DNA of 11,898 bases, from NCBI GenBank assembly GCA_028693085.1, contig JAQUWC010000065.1:1-11898 (forward strand), written 5' to 3'. Positions 1-6,791 of the stretch are shown one piece after another (positions within the stretch are counted from its first letter, which is position 1; each line of letters opens with the position of its first letter). A program made the translations under genes and the position numbers. Under the pieces are notes generated by a model, which worked only from the letters and a program-made list of their open reading frames with translations, made no database searches and had not been told where the DNA came from. This stretch comes from UBA5266 sp002411545. GTDB lineage: Bacteria > Bacteroidota > Bacteroidia > Bacteroidales > WCHB1-69.

Positions 1-197
1 GTGAATTGAAATTGTGGATCAATGGCTTTAAAGGTGTTTCTACAAAATATTTACAAAATTACTTAAATTGGTATGCTGTCATTGATATAATTGAAAAAGC
101 AATTAATCCTGCTAAACAAACAGCCAAAATGATTATTGCATCTACTGTTGCTTGGGAACAATTTAAAAATATATGCAATTTACAATATCTATATTAG
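1..197 (+). CDS. Transposase C-terminal fragment (IS1595-like), partial at window start
   Basis: This reading frame is open from the first base of the window (first full codon at 3) to a TAG at 195-197. It is therefore the 3' end of a gene that begins outside. The visible 64 residues include FKGVSTKYLQNYLNWY. I recognise this as the kind of segment found near the C-terminus of IS1595-type DDE transposases, which typically have N/K-G-V-[AS]-T-K-Y-L-x-N-Y-L-x-W there. The catalytic DDE residues and zinc ribbon would lie upstream and cannot be checked. An A/T-rich gene-free stretch follows, with a large palindrome about 90-225 bp downstream that may be linked to the element. Whether the gene is intact or a relic cannot be told from this window. 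Family assignment comes from memory of the motif and is moderate only. Confidence 0.55.
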   Translation, partial: ELKLWINGFKGVSTKYLQNYLNWYAVIDIIEKAINPAKQTAKMIIASTVAWEQFKNICNLQYLY

Positions 198-285
198 AAC
201 ATAGCCATTATTTTTTAATTTGCAAATGTATATTTATTTTCATTAAAAATAAAAAAAACATTCAATAATTTTATAAATTATAAAT

Positions 286-422
286 CATCATTGTCCAAAT
301 ATATTTTACACCACTATTGTCCGATAAAAATAAGTTATTAACGACAGATTCTTCGCTTCACTTCGTTACGCTCAGAATCTGTCGTTAATAACTTATTTCA
401 GAATTTTTATTGGACAATGATG
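286..422. repeat. Palindromic repeat element with nested inverted repeats (MITE-like or IS-end remnant)
   Basis: A 25-bp perfect inverted repeat (328-352 with 374-398) encloses a 21-nt loop rich in CTTCG/TTACG. Outside it lies a second pair: CATCATTGTCCAA at 286-298 is the exact reverse complement of 410-422. A third, slightly different copy (ATTGTCCGATAAAAA, 316-330) is complementary to 404-418 with one mismatch. The whole could fold as a long hairpin in RNA or a cruciform in DNA. Its position just after a transposase 3' end suggests an IS terminus, a MITE or a decayed element. No clear target-site duplication is visible at either outer edge. The hairpin has no clean U-tract after it, so a plain intrinsic terminator is less likely. 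Confidence 0.7.
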
Positions 423-555
423 TTTCAAAATAGTTTTTTATGATCTAAATTATTTTCATTCTTATCATAACAAATTGAAATATAGAATAGATATCTAAAA
501 AAATAATATTTATCAGAAAGTGAAAATTTAATTTATTGTAAGTATTTATTTTTTT

Positions 556-563
556 TACATTTG
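556..563 (+). promoter_or_regulatory. Promoter-like -7 element (TACATTTG)
   Basis: The sequence matches the Bacteroidota -7 consensus TAnnTTTG. A weak TTG sits at 536-538, slightly closer than the usual spacing. Nothing coding follows until 955, so this would give either a very long leader or a non-coding transcript. It could be a chance match in A/T-rich DNA. Confidence 0.2.
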
Positions 564-810
564 TCGTATCTATATCTTGGCAGCATCAAAATATTTAATA
601 AAAGACTTATAGATTTAAGCACTTTCTTATGTATAATTATTGACCCTAAAAAGAATTTTTCGCCTCACACGAATTTGCTGTTTGATTGCAACAAACAATG
701 AAAATTTTTCCGTATTTTGAAATCATCATCCACAAATCAAAATAAATTCATTTTTTTCTAATTATTTTGAAAATATCTTAAAATATACCTATTCATATAT
801 GCTATTTTCG

Positions 811-818
811 TATTTTTG
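811..818 (+). promoter_or_regulatory. Probable -7 promoter element of the DPS-like ferritin/peroxiredoxin operon
   Basis: TATTTTTG fits the Bacteroidota -7 consensus TAnnTTTG and lies on the coding strand ahead of the operon. It would give a leader of about 130 nt before the ATG at 955. No convincing TTTG -33 element is seen at the expected distance, as would fit a promoter that needs an activator. OxyR controls such genes in Bacteroides, but I see no operator I can name. Confidence 0.4.
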
Positions 819-954
819 CATTTGAAAGTTGAACAATCATAAACTAATTCACATCGCAAAATATTATAATCATTTAATTATTAAGCAAATTATCTTAAGT
901 GTCGAATCAGCTATGAGGTTCAAAACATAATTAAAATCATTAAAATTAAAAAGT

Positions 955-1467
955 ATGGGTAAAGAAGCAATTAAAATATCATCAGTAGATGTAAATGCAT
1001 TAATTAAGATGTTGAATGCAGCCCTTTCGGAAGAATGGTTAGCCTATTATCAATATTGGATAGGAGCTCGATTAATGGAAGGACCTATGCGTAGTGAAGT
1101 AGAACCTGAATTACTACTTCATGCCGATCAAGAGTTAAATCATGCTGTGATGGTTGTTGATAGAATCATTCAATTAGGTGGCACTCCCGTTATAAATCCC
1201 AAAGATTGGACTAAATTAGCACGTTGTTCTTATGAAGAACCTTCCGACCCCTATATTGAAAGAATTTTAGAACAGAATCTCGAAGGGGAAAGATGTGCCA
1301 TCAGACGTTACCAAGAGATTGCCGATTTCACATCAGGAAAAGACCATTCTACTCACCAAATGGCCGTTCAAATCTTAAATGAAGAATTAGAACATGAAAA
1401 TGATATCGAAGATTGGATAACAGATATCGCAAGAATGAAAGAAGAATTAAGAAAAATTAAATTATAA
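955..1467 (+). CDS. DPS-like ferritin (thioferritin/DPSL family), iron storage and peroxide protection
   Basis: The 170-aa product is a four-helix-bundle ferritin-like protein. It resembles the DPS-like protein described from Bacteroides fragilis (annotated there as bfr) and archaeal DPSL proteins. These assemble into 12-mer cages in the cytosol that oxidise Fe(II) with peroxide and store it. Visible di-iron ligands are E26/E27 in helix A, E60-x2-H63 in helix B, E110/E112 in helix C and E144-x2-H147 in helix D. C91 and C114 fit the cysteine pair that sets DPSL (thioferritin) apart from classical Dps and bacterioferritin. The A-rich bases before the ATG at 955 are a typical Bacteroidota start. 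The gene lies 20 nt upstream of a peroxiredoxin gene, almost certainly in the same transcript, which supports an oxidative-stress role. A general bacterioferritin annotation is the main alternative. Confidence 0.85.
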   Translation: MGKEAIKISSVDVNALIKMLNAALSEEWLAYYQYWIGARLMEGPMRSEVEPELLLHADQELNHAVMVVDRIIQLGGTPVINPKDWTKLARCSYEEPSDPYIERILEQNLEGERCAIRRYQEIADFTSGKDHSTHQMAVQILNEELEHENDIEDWITDIARMKEELRKIKL

Positions 1468-1487
1468 ACATTAAAAATTTATTTAAT

Positions 1488-2192
1488 ATGGAAGAACAAG
1501 TATATGCTATGCCACGCATAGGAGAAAAAGCACCGGAATTTAAAGCCATCACGACACAAGGCGAAATCAATTTTCCGAGTGATTATAAAGGCAATTGGGT
1601 TATTTTCTTCAGTCATCCGGCTGATTTCACTCCCGTATGCACCTCTGAATTTATGACTTTTGCCACCATGGAAAAAGCATTTAACGATGTCAACTGCAAA
1701 CTTTTAGGTTTGTCGGTCGATGGTTTATACAGCCATATAGCTTGGTTGCGTACCATTAAAGACAAAATTAAATACAAAAAAATGAAAAATGTCGAAGTAA
1801 AATTCCCTTTGATAGAAGATATCACCATGGAAATTTCCAAAAAATTCGGTATGATCATGCCCGGTGAAAGCAATACCAAAGCTGTACGCGCTGTTTTCGT
1901 GATCGATCCAAAAGGAATTATCCGCACTATTATTTATTATCCTCTTAGCTTAGGCCGTAATTTCGATGAATTATATCGCGTAGTGGTTGCATTGCAAACC
2001 GCCGATGCTTTCGACGTAGCTACTCCTGCCGACTGGAGACCGGGTGATGACGTTATCATTCCCACTGCCGGTTCATGCGGAGCTGCCAAAGAAAGAATGG
2101 AACAAAAAGATGAAACCCGTTGCTACGATTGGTTCTTTTGCACTAAAAAAATTGATAAAAGTACCATTTTCAGAAAAATATTGAAAAAGTAA
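1488..2192 (+). CDS. Peroxiredoxin (AhpC/TSA, Prx6-like long form with C-terminal Cys-X5-Cys)
   Basis: This thiol peroxidase reduces H2O2 or organic peroxides in the cytosol. The 234-aa protein has a thioredoxin-like AhpC/TSA domain with the active-site motif PADFTPVCTSE. Within it P44, T48 and the peroxidatic C51 fit PxxxTxxC, and R134 is the likely conserved active-site arginine. A C-terminal arm (ADWRPGDD, about 181-188) leads to CYDWFFC with C212 and C218. This pattern is that of archaeal and thermophile Prx6-class enzymes such as Aeropyrum pernix thioredoxin peroxidase, where the C-terminal cysteines resolve the sulfenate. An extra C197 is present. The length suits this long subclass rather than AhpC of about 187 aa. 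The start at 1488 follows the ferritin stop by 20 nt; Met8 (1509) is an alternative. No AhpF-like partner is in the window, so the reductant is unknown. Confidence 0.9.
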   Translation: MEEQVYAMPRIGEKAPEFKAITTQGEINFPSDYKGNWVIFFSHPADFTPVCTSEFMTFATMEKAFNDVNCKLLGLSVDGLYSHIAWLRTIKDKIKYKKMKNVEVKFPLIEDITMEISKKFGMIMPGESNTKAVRAVFVIDPKGIIRTIIYYPLSLGRNFDELYRVVVALQTADAFDVATPADWRPGDDVIIPTAGSCGAAKERMEQKDETRCYDWFFCTKKIDKSTIFRKILKK

Positions 2193-2224
2193 CACACAAC
2201 ACTTTAATATTGTATTATAAAAAT

Positions 2225-2259
2225 GGATAGAGCTACTAATCAGCTCTGTCCTTTTTTTT
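2225..2259 (+). terminator. Rho-independent terminator after the peroxiredoxin gene
   Basis: GGATAGAGCT (2225-2234) pairs with AGCTCTGTCC (2242-2251) across a 7-nt loop, with one T-G wobble. It is followed at once by eight T residues. It lies 33 nt after the peroxiredoxin stop and is the clearest intrinsic terminator in the window, marking the end of the two-gene operon. It is also only 27 nt ahead of the next ATG, leaving little room for a separate promoter for that gene. Confidence 0.85.
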
Positions 2260-2286
2260 CAAACTTGAAATTCAAGCTGAATACTT

Positions 2287-3153
2287 ATGAACGATGCAAC
2301 ACATATACACTTAAACACTATCCCGATTGTAAAAGCATCGGGTGAAAAAGAATTGTTTTCTGTCCAAAAACTTGAACATTCTTTGCATAATGCCGGGGCG
2401 GATAAAACTACTATAGATTTCATTGTGAATCAAATTAGCACTTGGATCTCTCCCGGTATAAGTACAAAAGATATTTACAAACGTGCTTTTCAATTATTAT
2501 ATAAAGAGCAAAACTCAAGTGCAACCCGTTATAAATTAAAACAAGCCATCATGGAACTCGGACCTACCGGTTATCCTTTCGAACGTTTTGTAGGTCACTT
2601 AATGGAAGCACAAGGCTTTAAAACAGAAGTGGGGGTCATCATACAAGGACATTGTGTTACACATGAAATTGACGTAATTGCCACACGAAACAATTCACAG
2701 TTTTTGGTCGAATGTAAGTATAGTTCCGATCAAGGAAAAAATATCAGCGTTCAAGTACCCCTTTATGTTCGTTCCAGAGTGAACGATATCGTACACAAGA
2801 GAAAATACATGCCTGAATATGAAGGCATATCATTTTCCGCATGGATAGTAACCAACACTCGCTTTTCGTGCGACTCCATACAATACGGAAAATGCAGCGG
2901 CTTACATCTTGTCGCATGGGACTACCCCGAAGGAAACGGATTGAAAGACATGATTGAAAAAGCTAAAATTTATCCCATAACCATACTAAGTAGCTTGACT
3001 AAAAAAGAAAAGCAATTTTTGATTGATAAAAACATAATTATTTGTCGACAATTGCTGCAAAATTATGATCTTGTAACAGAAATGAAATTAAGTCATAAAA
3101 AAAACATCAAACTAAAAAAAGAACTTCACGACATATTAAATATTGTATTATAA
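2287..3153 (+). CDS. ATP-cone domain protein fused to Mrr-type restriction-endonuclease-like domain
   Basis: The 288-aa protein has two recognisable parts. Residues about 12-95 look like an ATP-cone (IPIVKASGEKELFSVQKLEH at the start), the nucleotide-binding regulatory fold known from ribonucleotide reductases and NrdR. Residues about 96-215 look like an Mrr/PD-(D/E)xK nuclease core. It begins GYPFERFVG with E99, then HEIDV with D129 and VECKY with E142 and K144, which are the expected metal-binding and catalytic positions. The tail (about 235-288, LSSLTKKEKQFLIDKNII) resembles a helix-hairpin-helix-like DNA-binding end. There is no methyltransferase or specificity subunit nearby, so it is not an evident restriction-modification system. 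Such orphan fusions recur in Bacteroidota and their role is unknown to me. A 13-nt near-palindrome (2264-2276) lies just ahead of the start. The downstream channel gene begins 16 nt after the stop, so the two are probably co-transcribed. Confidence 0.8.
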   Translation: MNDATHIHLNTIPIVKASGEKELFSVQKLEHSLHNAGADKTTIDFIVNQISTWISPGISTKDIYKRAFQLLYKEQNSSATRYKLKQAIMELGPTGYPFERFVGHLMEAQGFKTEVGVIIQGHCVTHEIDVIATRNNSQFLVECKYSSDQGKNISVQVPLYVRSRVNDIVHKRKYMPEYEGISFSAWIVTNTRFSCDSIQYGKCSGLHLVAWDYPEGNGLKDMIEKAKIYPITILSSLTKKEKQFLIDKNIIICRQLLQNYDLVTEMKLSHKKNIKLKKELHDILNIVL

Positions 3154-3169
3154 CAAAATCTTAAACGAC

Positions 3170-4441
3170 ATGAATCAATTAACTACATGGATAGAAACAT
3201 TACTTTCAAATGCCGGATTTACAGACGGGAACATTCCATACTTACGTTTACTCATTGTCATTGCGGCCATCAGCATACTTGCTATTGTTTGTTTTTATAT
3301 TGCTAAATATATCATCATACGTATTATTTATCGCTTTATCAAACGAACTCCTTTCAAATGGGATGATATCATAGTTGAAGCTAAATCACTTGACATCATC
3401 GCTCATTTAATCCCTGCCTTTATTGTTAAAGCCAGCATTGTTTTTATTTTAAAAGATTTTGAGCAATGGATTCCATTTTTCTCTAAGCTGACTACTATCT
3501 ATATCATAATAGTTTTTATGCTTATTATCATATCGTTTTTAAAAATAGTCGAAAAACATGTCACGAAATCTCCTATATTTGAAAACAAACCCATTGGCAG
3601 TTATTTTCAGTTAATTCGCATCATTATTTATATCATAGTATTTATATTAATAATATCCGTTGTCATCAACAAGTCTCCTTTGTATCTACTCAGTGCTTTT
3701 GGAGCCCTTTCGGCCATTTTACTATTAGTTTTCAAAGACACTATTTTAGGATTAGTAGCGAGTGTACAAATATCGTCTAACGATATGGTACGCATAGGCG
3801 ATTGGATTGAAATGCCTAAATTCAATGCCGATGGCGAGGTTACAGCTATCAATTTGAATACCGTGAAAGTTGAAAACTGGGATAAAACCATCACAACCAT
3901 TCCTACTTATTATTTTATAACCGACAGTTTTAAAAACTGGAGAGGCATGCAACTCAGTGGAGGAAGAAGAATTAACCGTTCCATTTTTATCAACGTACGC
4001 TCTATAAAATTTGTTGAAAACAGCGATTTAGTACGTTATAAAAAATATCAACTATTGAGTGATTTTATTGAACAACGTCAAAACGAAATCGATACATATA
4101 ATACTGAAAACCATATCGACGTTTCCCAAGCCATAAACGGCCGACACATGACAAATATAGGCATTTTCAGATTTTATATCGATCGGTATTTAAAAAACCA
4201 TCCCTACATCCGACAAGACATGACACTTTTAATTCGTCAATTATCCATCGACGAAAGAGGCATTCCTATCAACATATATTGCTTTACAGCTACCACAAAA
4301 TGGGCTAATTATGAAGACATTCAAGCCGATATTTTTGATCATCTCTTAGCAGCTGCACGTTTTTTTGATATCGAAATATATCAACAACCCGGTGGTGACG
4401 ACCTTAACAGAGTGGCTTTATCAATCGAAAAAAGCAAGTAA
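3170..4441 (+). CDS. MscS-family mechanosensitive ion channel (YbdG-like)
   Basis: This inner-membrane channel would open under membrane tension to release solutes in hypo-osmotic shock. I chose the ATG at 3170, giving 423 aa, over an in-frame TTG at 3143 that overlaps the previous gene. Hydrophobic segments lie at about 24-46, 78-95, 105-125, 147-167 and 171-191. The last leads into the family's pore and beta-domain region: LLVFKDTILGLVASVQ, then NDMVRIGDWIEMP (about 204-216), GEVTAINLNTVKVENWD (about 222-238) and TIPTY. The size and the long C-terminal cytosolic part (about 250-423) suit the E. coli YbdG (MscM-related) class better than the 286-aa MscS. All signature stretches appear intact. 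It is probably expressed with the upstream ATP-cone/nuclease gene. No terminator with a clear U-tract follows. Confidence 0.9.
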   Translation: MNQLTTWIETLLSNAGFTDGNIPYLRLLIVIAAISILAIVCFYIAKYIIIRIIYRFIKRTPFKWDDIIVEAKSLDIIAHLIPAFIVKASIVFILKDFEQWIPFFSKLTTIYIIIVFMLIIISFLKIVEKHVTKSPIFENKPIGSYFQLIRIIIYIIVFILIISVVINKSPLYLLSAFGALSAILLLVFKDTILGLVASVQISSNDMVRIGDWIEMPKFNADGEVTAINLNTVKVENWDKTITTIPTYYFITDSFKNWRGMQLSGGRRINRSIFINVRSIKFVENSDLVRYKKYQLLSDFIEQRQNEIDTYNTENHIDVSQAINGRHMTNIGIFRFYIDRYLKNHPYIRQDMTLLIRQLSIDERGIPINIYCFTATTKWANYEDIQADIFDHLLAAARFFDIEIYQQPGGDDLNRVALSIEKSK

Positions 4442-4543
4442 AAAAACGCTTGCATAAGTATATATTTATTCTAAAAAAAAGCAAAGAGTTGATATTATAT
4501 GAGTTATAAAAACAAAACACTAATTATATAATCAGAGTAAGGA

Positions 4544-4553
4544 AGTGATCACT
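4544..4553. promoter_or_regulatory. Perfect 10-bp palindrome, possible operator
   Basis: AGTGATCACT is a perfect palindrome, and 12 of 14 positions are symmetrical from 4542 to 4555. It lies about 80 bp upstream of the -7 element for the lipoprotein pair, in a 244-bp gap that otherwise shows only A/T-rich sequence. No regulator can be assigned, and a chance origin is quite possible. Confidence 0.2.
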
Positions 4554-4633
4554 GCATGTAGCTATTTAGAATTTAAGTAAATCATATAGTCTGAATTTTA
4601 TTGCAAAAAATATAAATGTATAATAAAATTATG

Positions 4634-4641
4634 TATTTTTG
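4634..4641 (+). promoter_or_regulatory. Probable -7 promoter element of the lipoprotein pair
   Basis: TATTTTTG matches the Bacteroidota TAnnTTTG element and is 44 nt ahead of the ATG at 4686, a normal leader length. No good TTTG -33 box lies at the usual distance. The position directly ahead of an isolated two-gene unit makes it credible. Confidence 0.45.
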
Positions 4642-4685
4642 TGGCACAATATAAATAAAATAATAATTAAAATACAATAGTTAAT

Positions 4686-5240
4686 ATGAAGAAAATAATC
4701 AGTTTACTGCTTTTAACATTTATGCTATTTGCCTGTTCTCGACAAGAAGATTGGAATTACGATCCGTCTTCTGATGTTTTATCCGATGAAGAAATCATTA
4801 ATTTAGAAGAAATCTTTTTCTTACTCAATGTTAAGATATCCGACTCTACCTATTTAGTGGTTCAATCCATTGATTCTATCCGTATTTTCATCAACAACAC
4901 GCTATGGACTATCTGTTCATCGGAAAGCATCGACACGACCTACATCAATAAAAAGGCTTCCGGAAACACTTGGTATACCGAAAAGAAACTTAATTATTTG
5001 GTTGTAGCTCATAAAAATATTCAAAAACCCGAATTTGCCACAGCCGGCGATTATGCCGACTATCTAAATGCCATCCATGAACTTAAACCGGGTGAATATG
5101 CTTTTTTAATTGAATCTTTTCAGATCGCATTGAAGGATCACACCGTACAAAAGTATTATCCGTATGCTTATACTATTATTAACTTAGAAAAGAATCAAAG
5201 GAATTTATACGTAGGTGAAATTGAAATAAAACTTTATTAA
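4686..5240 (+). CDS. Putative lipoprotein of unknown function, first of a coupled pair
   Basis: I do not recognise a family for this 184-aa protein. It begins with a lipoprotein signal: MKK, a hydrophobic run and the lipobox LFAC with C17 as the lipidated residue. The following SRQED places acidic residues at +4/+5, loosely like the export signal that sends Bacteroidota lipoproteins to the outer surface. The mature part is mixed and rich in hydrophobic/polar alternation suggestive of beta strands (KISDSTYLVVQSIDSIRIFI, and GEYAFLIESFQIAL). It ends in IINLEKNQRNLYVGEIEIKL, also strand-like. The stop is one nucleotide ahead of the next ATG, so the two genes are co-transcribed and probably translationally coupled. 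An envelope location is well supported; any function would be a guess. Confidence 0.75.
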   Translation: MKKIISLLLLTFMLFACSRQEDWNYDPSSDVLSDEEIINLEEIFFLLNVKISDSTYLVVQSIDSIRIFINNTLWTICSSESIDTTYINKKASGNTWYTEKKLNYLVVAHKNIQKPEFATAGDYADYLNAIHELKPGEYAFLIESFQIALKDHTVQKYYPYAYTIINLEKNQRNLYVGEIEIKLY

Positions 5241-5241
5241 C

Positions 5242-5583
5242 ATGAAAAGGATTTATATAATATGTATGTTAGCCGGTTTGGCATTATTTACCTCTTGCCA
5301 TAAACCGGGTATCATTCAAGTTAAGAACGACATATCGGGAGTTAAGATAACCGAAGTAAAATGGGGTAATTATAATTTGTCCTCCGAGCTTCTACCTGGT
5401 CAAAGCTCACAGAAAGTCACCATAGATGGATATTCGAAAAAACTACCGGCAACTAATAAGATAAGCTTCATCATGCGAGCCAACAGTCAATATGTATACC
5501 TTGAAACAACGGAGGAATTTACATTAAATGAAGAGGATGAACTATTAATTATCTTAAACGACGAAACGAAAGTCAGCAATTAA
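5242..5583 (+). CDS. Small putative lipoprotein of unknown function, second of a coupled pair
   Basis: The 113-aa product starts MKRIYIICMLAGLALFTSCH, a signal peptide with lipobox ending at C19. The mature chain of about 94 residues looks all-beta: ISGVKITEVKWGNYN, then a PGQSS turn and QKVTI. It resembles the small immunoglobulin-like lipoproteins common in Bacteroidales, but I cannot name a family. Residues after the cysteine (HKPG) do not form the acidic export signal seen in its partner, so it may stay on the periplasmic face of the membrane. The start codon lies one nucleotide beyond the stop of the upstream lipoprotein gene. This arrangement suggests a matched pair or complex. No U-tract terminator is obvious before the next gene. 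Confidence 0.72.
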   Translation: MKRIYIICMLAGLALFTSCHKPGIIQVKNDISGVKITEVKWGNYNLSSELLPGQSSQKVTIDGYSKKLPATNKISFIMRANSQYVYLETTEEFTLNEEDELLIILNDETKVSN

Positions 5584-5712
5584 AGATTTTTCAAGAAGCA
5601 TATAGATAAATCATTTCTTTGATTGATATTCATTCACAAGAAAAAAATTTTTGTTGTTCCAACAAAAGCAAGAAATAAATGTTATTATAACGTTTATAAT
5701 TTATAACATTCT

Positions 5713-6618
5713 ATGTGGATACAATCAAACTTCGGCGAGCTTGCCGCATTCAGCACAGCCATCTTCTGGACTATCACTGCATTAGCTTTTGAATCGGCGA
5801 GTTTAAAGGTAGGTTCCTTATCCGTTAATATCATCCGATTATTTATAGGATTTATTTTTATTAGTACATTTACTTTTATTACGAGAGGCTTATTATTCCC
5901 TACGGATGCCAATCCTACACAATGGATGTGGTTAATACTATCCGGTATCATAGGTTTTGTATTGGGAGATTTATTTCTCTTTAAATCTTACACCCTTATA
6001 GGTTCACGTTTTGCCATGTTGATAATGACATTAGTGCCGCCACTGACCGCACTTCAAGGGTGGTTGTTCTTAAACGAACGATTAAGCCTTTTACATTTCT
6101 TAGGAATGAGCTTAACCATACTGGGTATATCATTAGCCATTTTACAACGCTCCACCGATAAAAAGGGATTCACGTTTAAATTGTCCCTCAAAGGAATGCT
6201 TTATGCTTTTACAGGAGCTGTCGGACAAGCAAGCGGACTAATCTTAAGCAAATTAGGTATGTCCGATAATTATAATCCTTTTGCAGCTACACAAATACGT
6301 ATTATTGCCGGAATCTTTGGTTTTATGATACTTGTAAGCATTATGAGACGATGGAAGCCTGTTTTCGCTTCATTGAGGCATGGGGAAGCTATGACTCGTA
6401 TTGGCATAGGTTCTTTTTTCGGACCTTTTTTAGGAGTATCCTTTTCTCTTTTAGCTGTACAACACACTCAAACAGGGATTGCATCAACCATTATGGCTAT
6501 CGTGCCTATTCTTATTATACCTCCTTCAATTTTAATTTTTAAACAAAGAATCACTGTTTGGGAAGCCATAGGTGCTGTTATCAGTGTAGCAGGTATCTCA
6601 TTATTTTTTATTTTTTAA
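5713..6618 (+). CDS. EamA/DMT-superfamily transporter (ten-helix permease)
   Basis: This 301-aa integral membrane protein has the two-repeat structure of the drug/metabolite transporter superfamily, with EamA repeats at about 9-143 and 160-300 and roughly ten hydrophobic helices. The ends of both repeats carry the characteristic pattern: VPPLTALQGWLFLNERLS followed by a glycine-containing helix in the first, and VPILIIPPSILIFKQRIT followed by EAIGAVISVAGIS in the second. The length is normal for the family. Members export amino acids, metabolites or nucleotide-related compounds, but the substrate cannot be inferred here. The gene stands alone, with about 130 bp before it and 173 bp after it. 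It may be expressed separately from the lipoprotein pair, though no clear terminator separates them. Confidence 0.9.
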   Translation: MWIQSNFGELAAFSTAIFWTITALAFESASLKVGSLSVNIIRLFIGFIFISTFTFITRGLLFPTDANPTQWMWLILSGIIGFVLGDLFLFKSYTLIGSRFAMLIMTLVPPLTALQGWLFLNERLSLLHFLGMSLTILGISLAILQRSTDKKGFTFKLSLKGMLYAFTGAVGQASGLILSKLGMSDNYNPFAATQIRIIAGIFGFMILVSIMRRWKPVFASLRHGEAMTRIGIGSFFGPFLGVSFSLLAVQHTQTGIASTIMAIVPILIIPPSILIFKQRITVWEAIGAVISVAGISLFFIF

Positions 6619-6636
6619 ATTAATCAATAGTTTTTC

Positions 6637-6644
6637 TATATTTG
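6637..6644 (+). promoter_or_regulatory. Probable -7 promoter element of the EF-hand membrane protein gene
   Basis: TATATTTG fits the Bacteroidota TAnnTTTG consensus and lies 19 nt after the transporter stop. Transcription from it would give a leader of about 140 nt before the ATG at 6792. No -33 TTTG is visible at the normal spacing. Confidence 0.4.
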
Positions 6645-6791
6645 TATACCGAATTATTATACTGTATAAGTTCATATATTTTTATTGTCATTAATAAATC
6701 CGTATTAAACAAAACACTGACTTTCTTACCCTTAAACTATTAAAACCAACATAACTCCATTGGAAAATAATCTAAATTAAAATTAAATGTT

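Larger units (their letters stand above)
198..954. other. Gene-free A/T-rich stretch between transposase end and stress operon
   Basis: No credible coding region is visible on either strand here. The stretch holds the palindromic element at 286-422, two promoter-like -7 motifs (556-563 and 811-818) and several weak A/T stems. One of these is TGTTTG (679-684) against CAAACA (692-697), which is too weak to name. The part from about 820 to 954 is probably the untranslated leader of the DPS-like ferritin gene. I see no tRNA, riboswitch consensus or CRISPR-like repeats. Confidence 0.6.

Noticed and set aside
698..745. 15-codon open frame (MKIFPYFEIIIHKSK) in the leader region
   Set aside because: It is short, with no conservation evidence, in A/T-rich DNA where such frames arise by chance.
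1613..1927. 104-aa open frame on the minus strand
   Set aside because: It is antisense to the peroxiredoxin gene over its catalytic domain, with no independent signals.
2287..3153. Restriction-modification system
   Set aside because: Only a nuclease-fold protein is present. No methyltransferase, specificity subunit or second restriction component lies in the window.
3143..3169. Upstream TTG start for the MscS-family channel
   Set aside because: It would overlap the preceding gene and adds nine residues with no family support. The ATG at 3170 gives a natural 16-nt spacing.
4433..4458. GCAAG/CTTGC stem at the end of the channel gene as a terminator
   Set aside because: There are only five base pairs, it overlaps the stop codon, and no T-tract follows.
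5641..5667. A/T hairpin TTTTGTTG/CAACAAAA as a terminator of the lipoprotein pair
   Set aside because: The stem is almost all A-T and no T-tract follows on the plus strand. The A-run lies on the wrong side for that direction.
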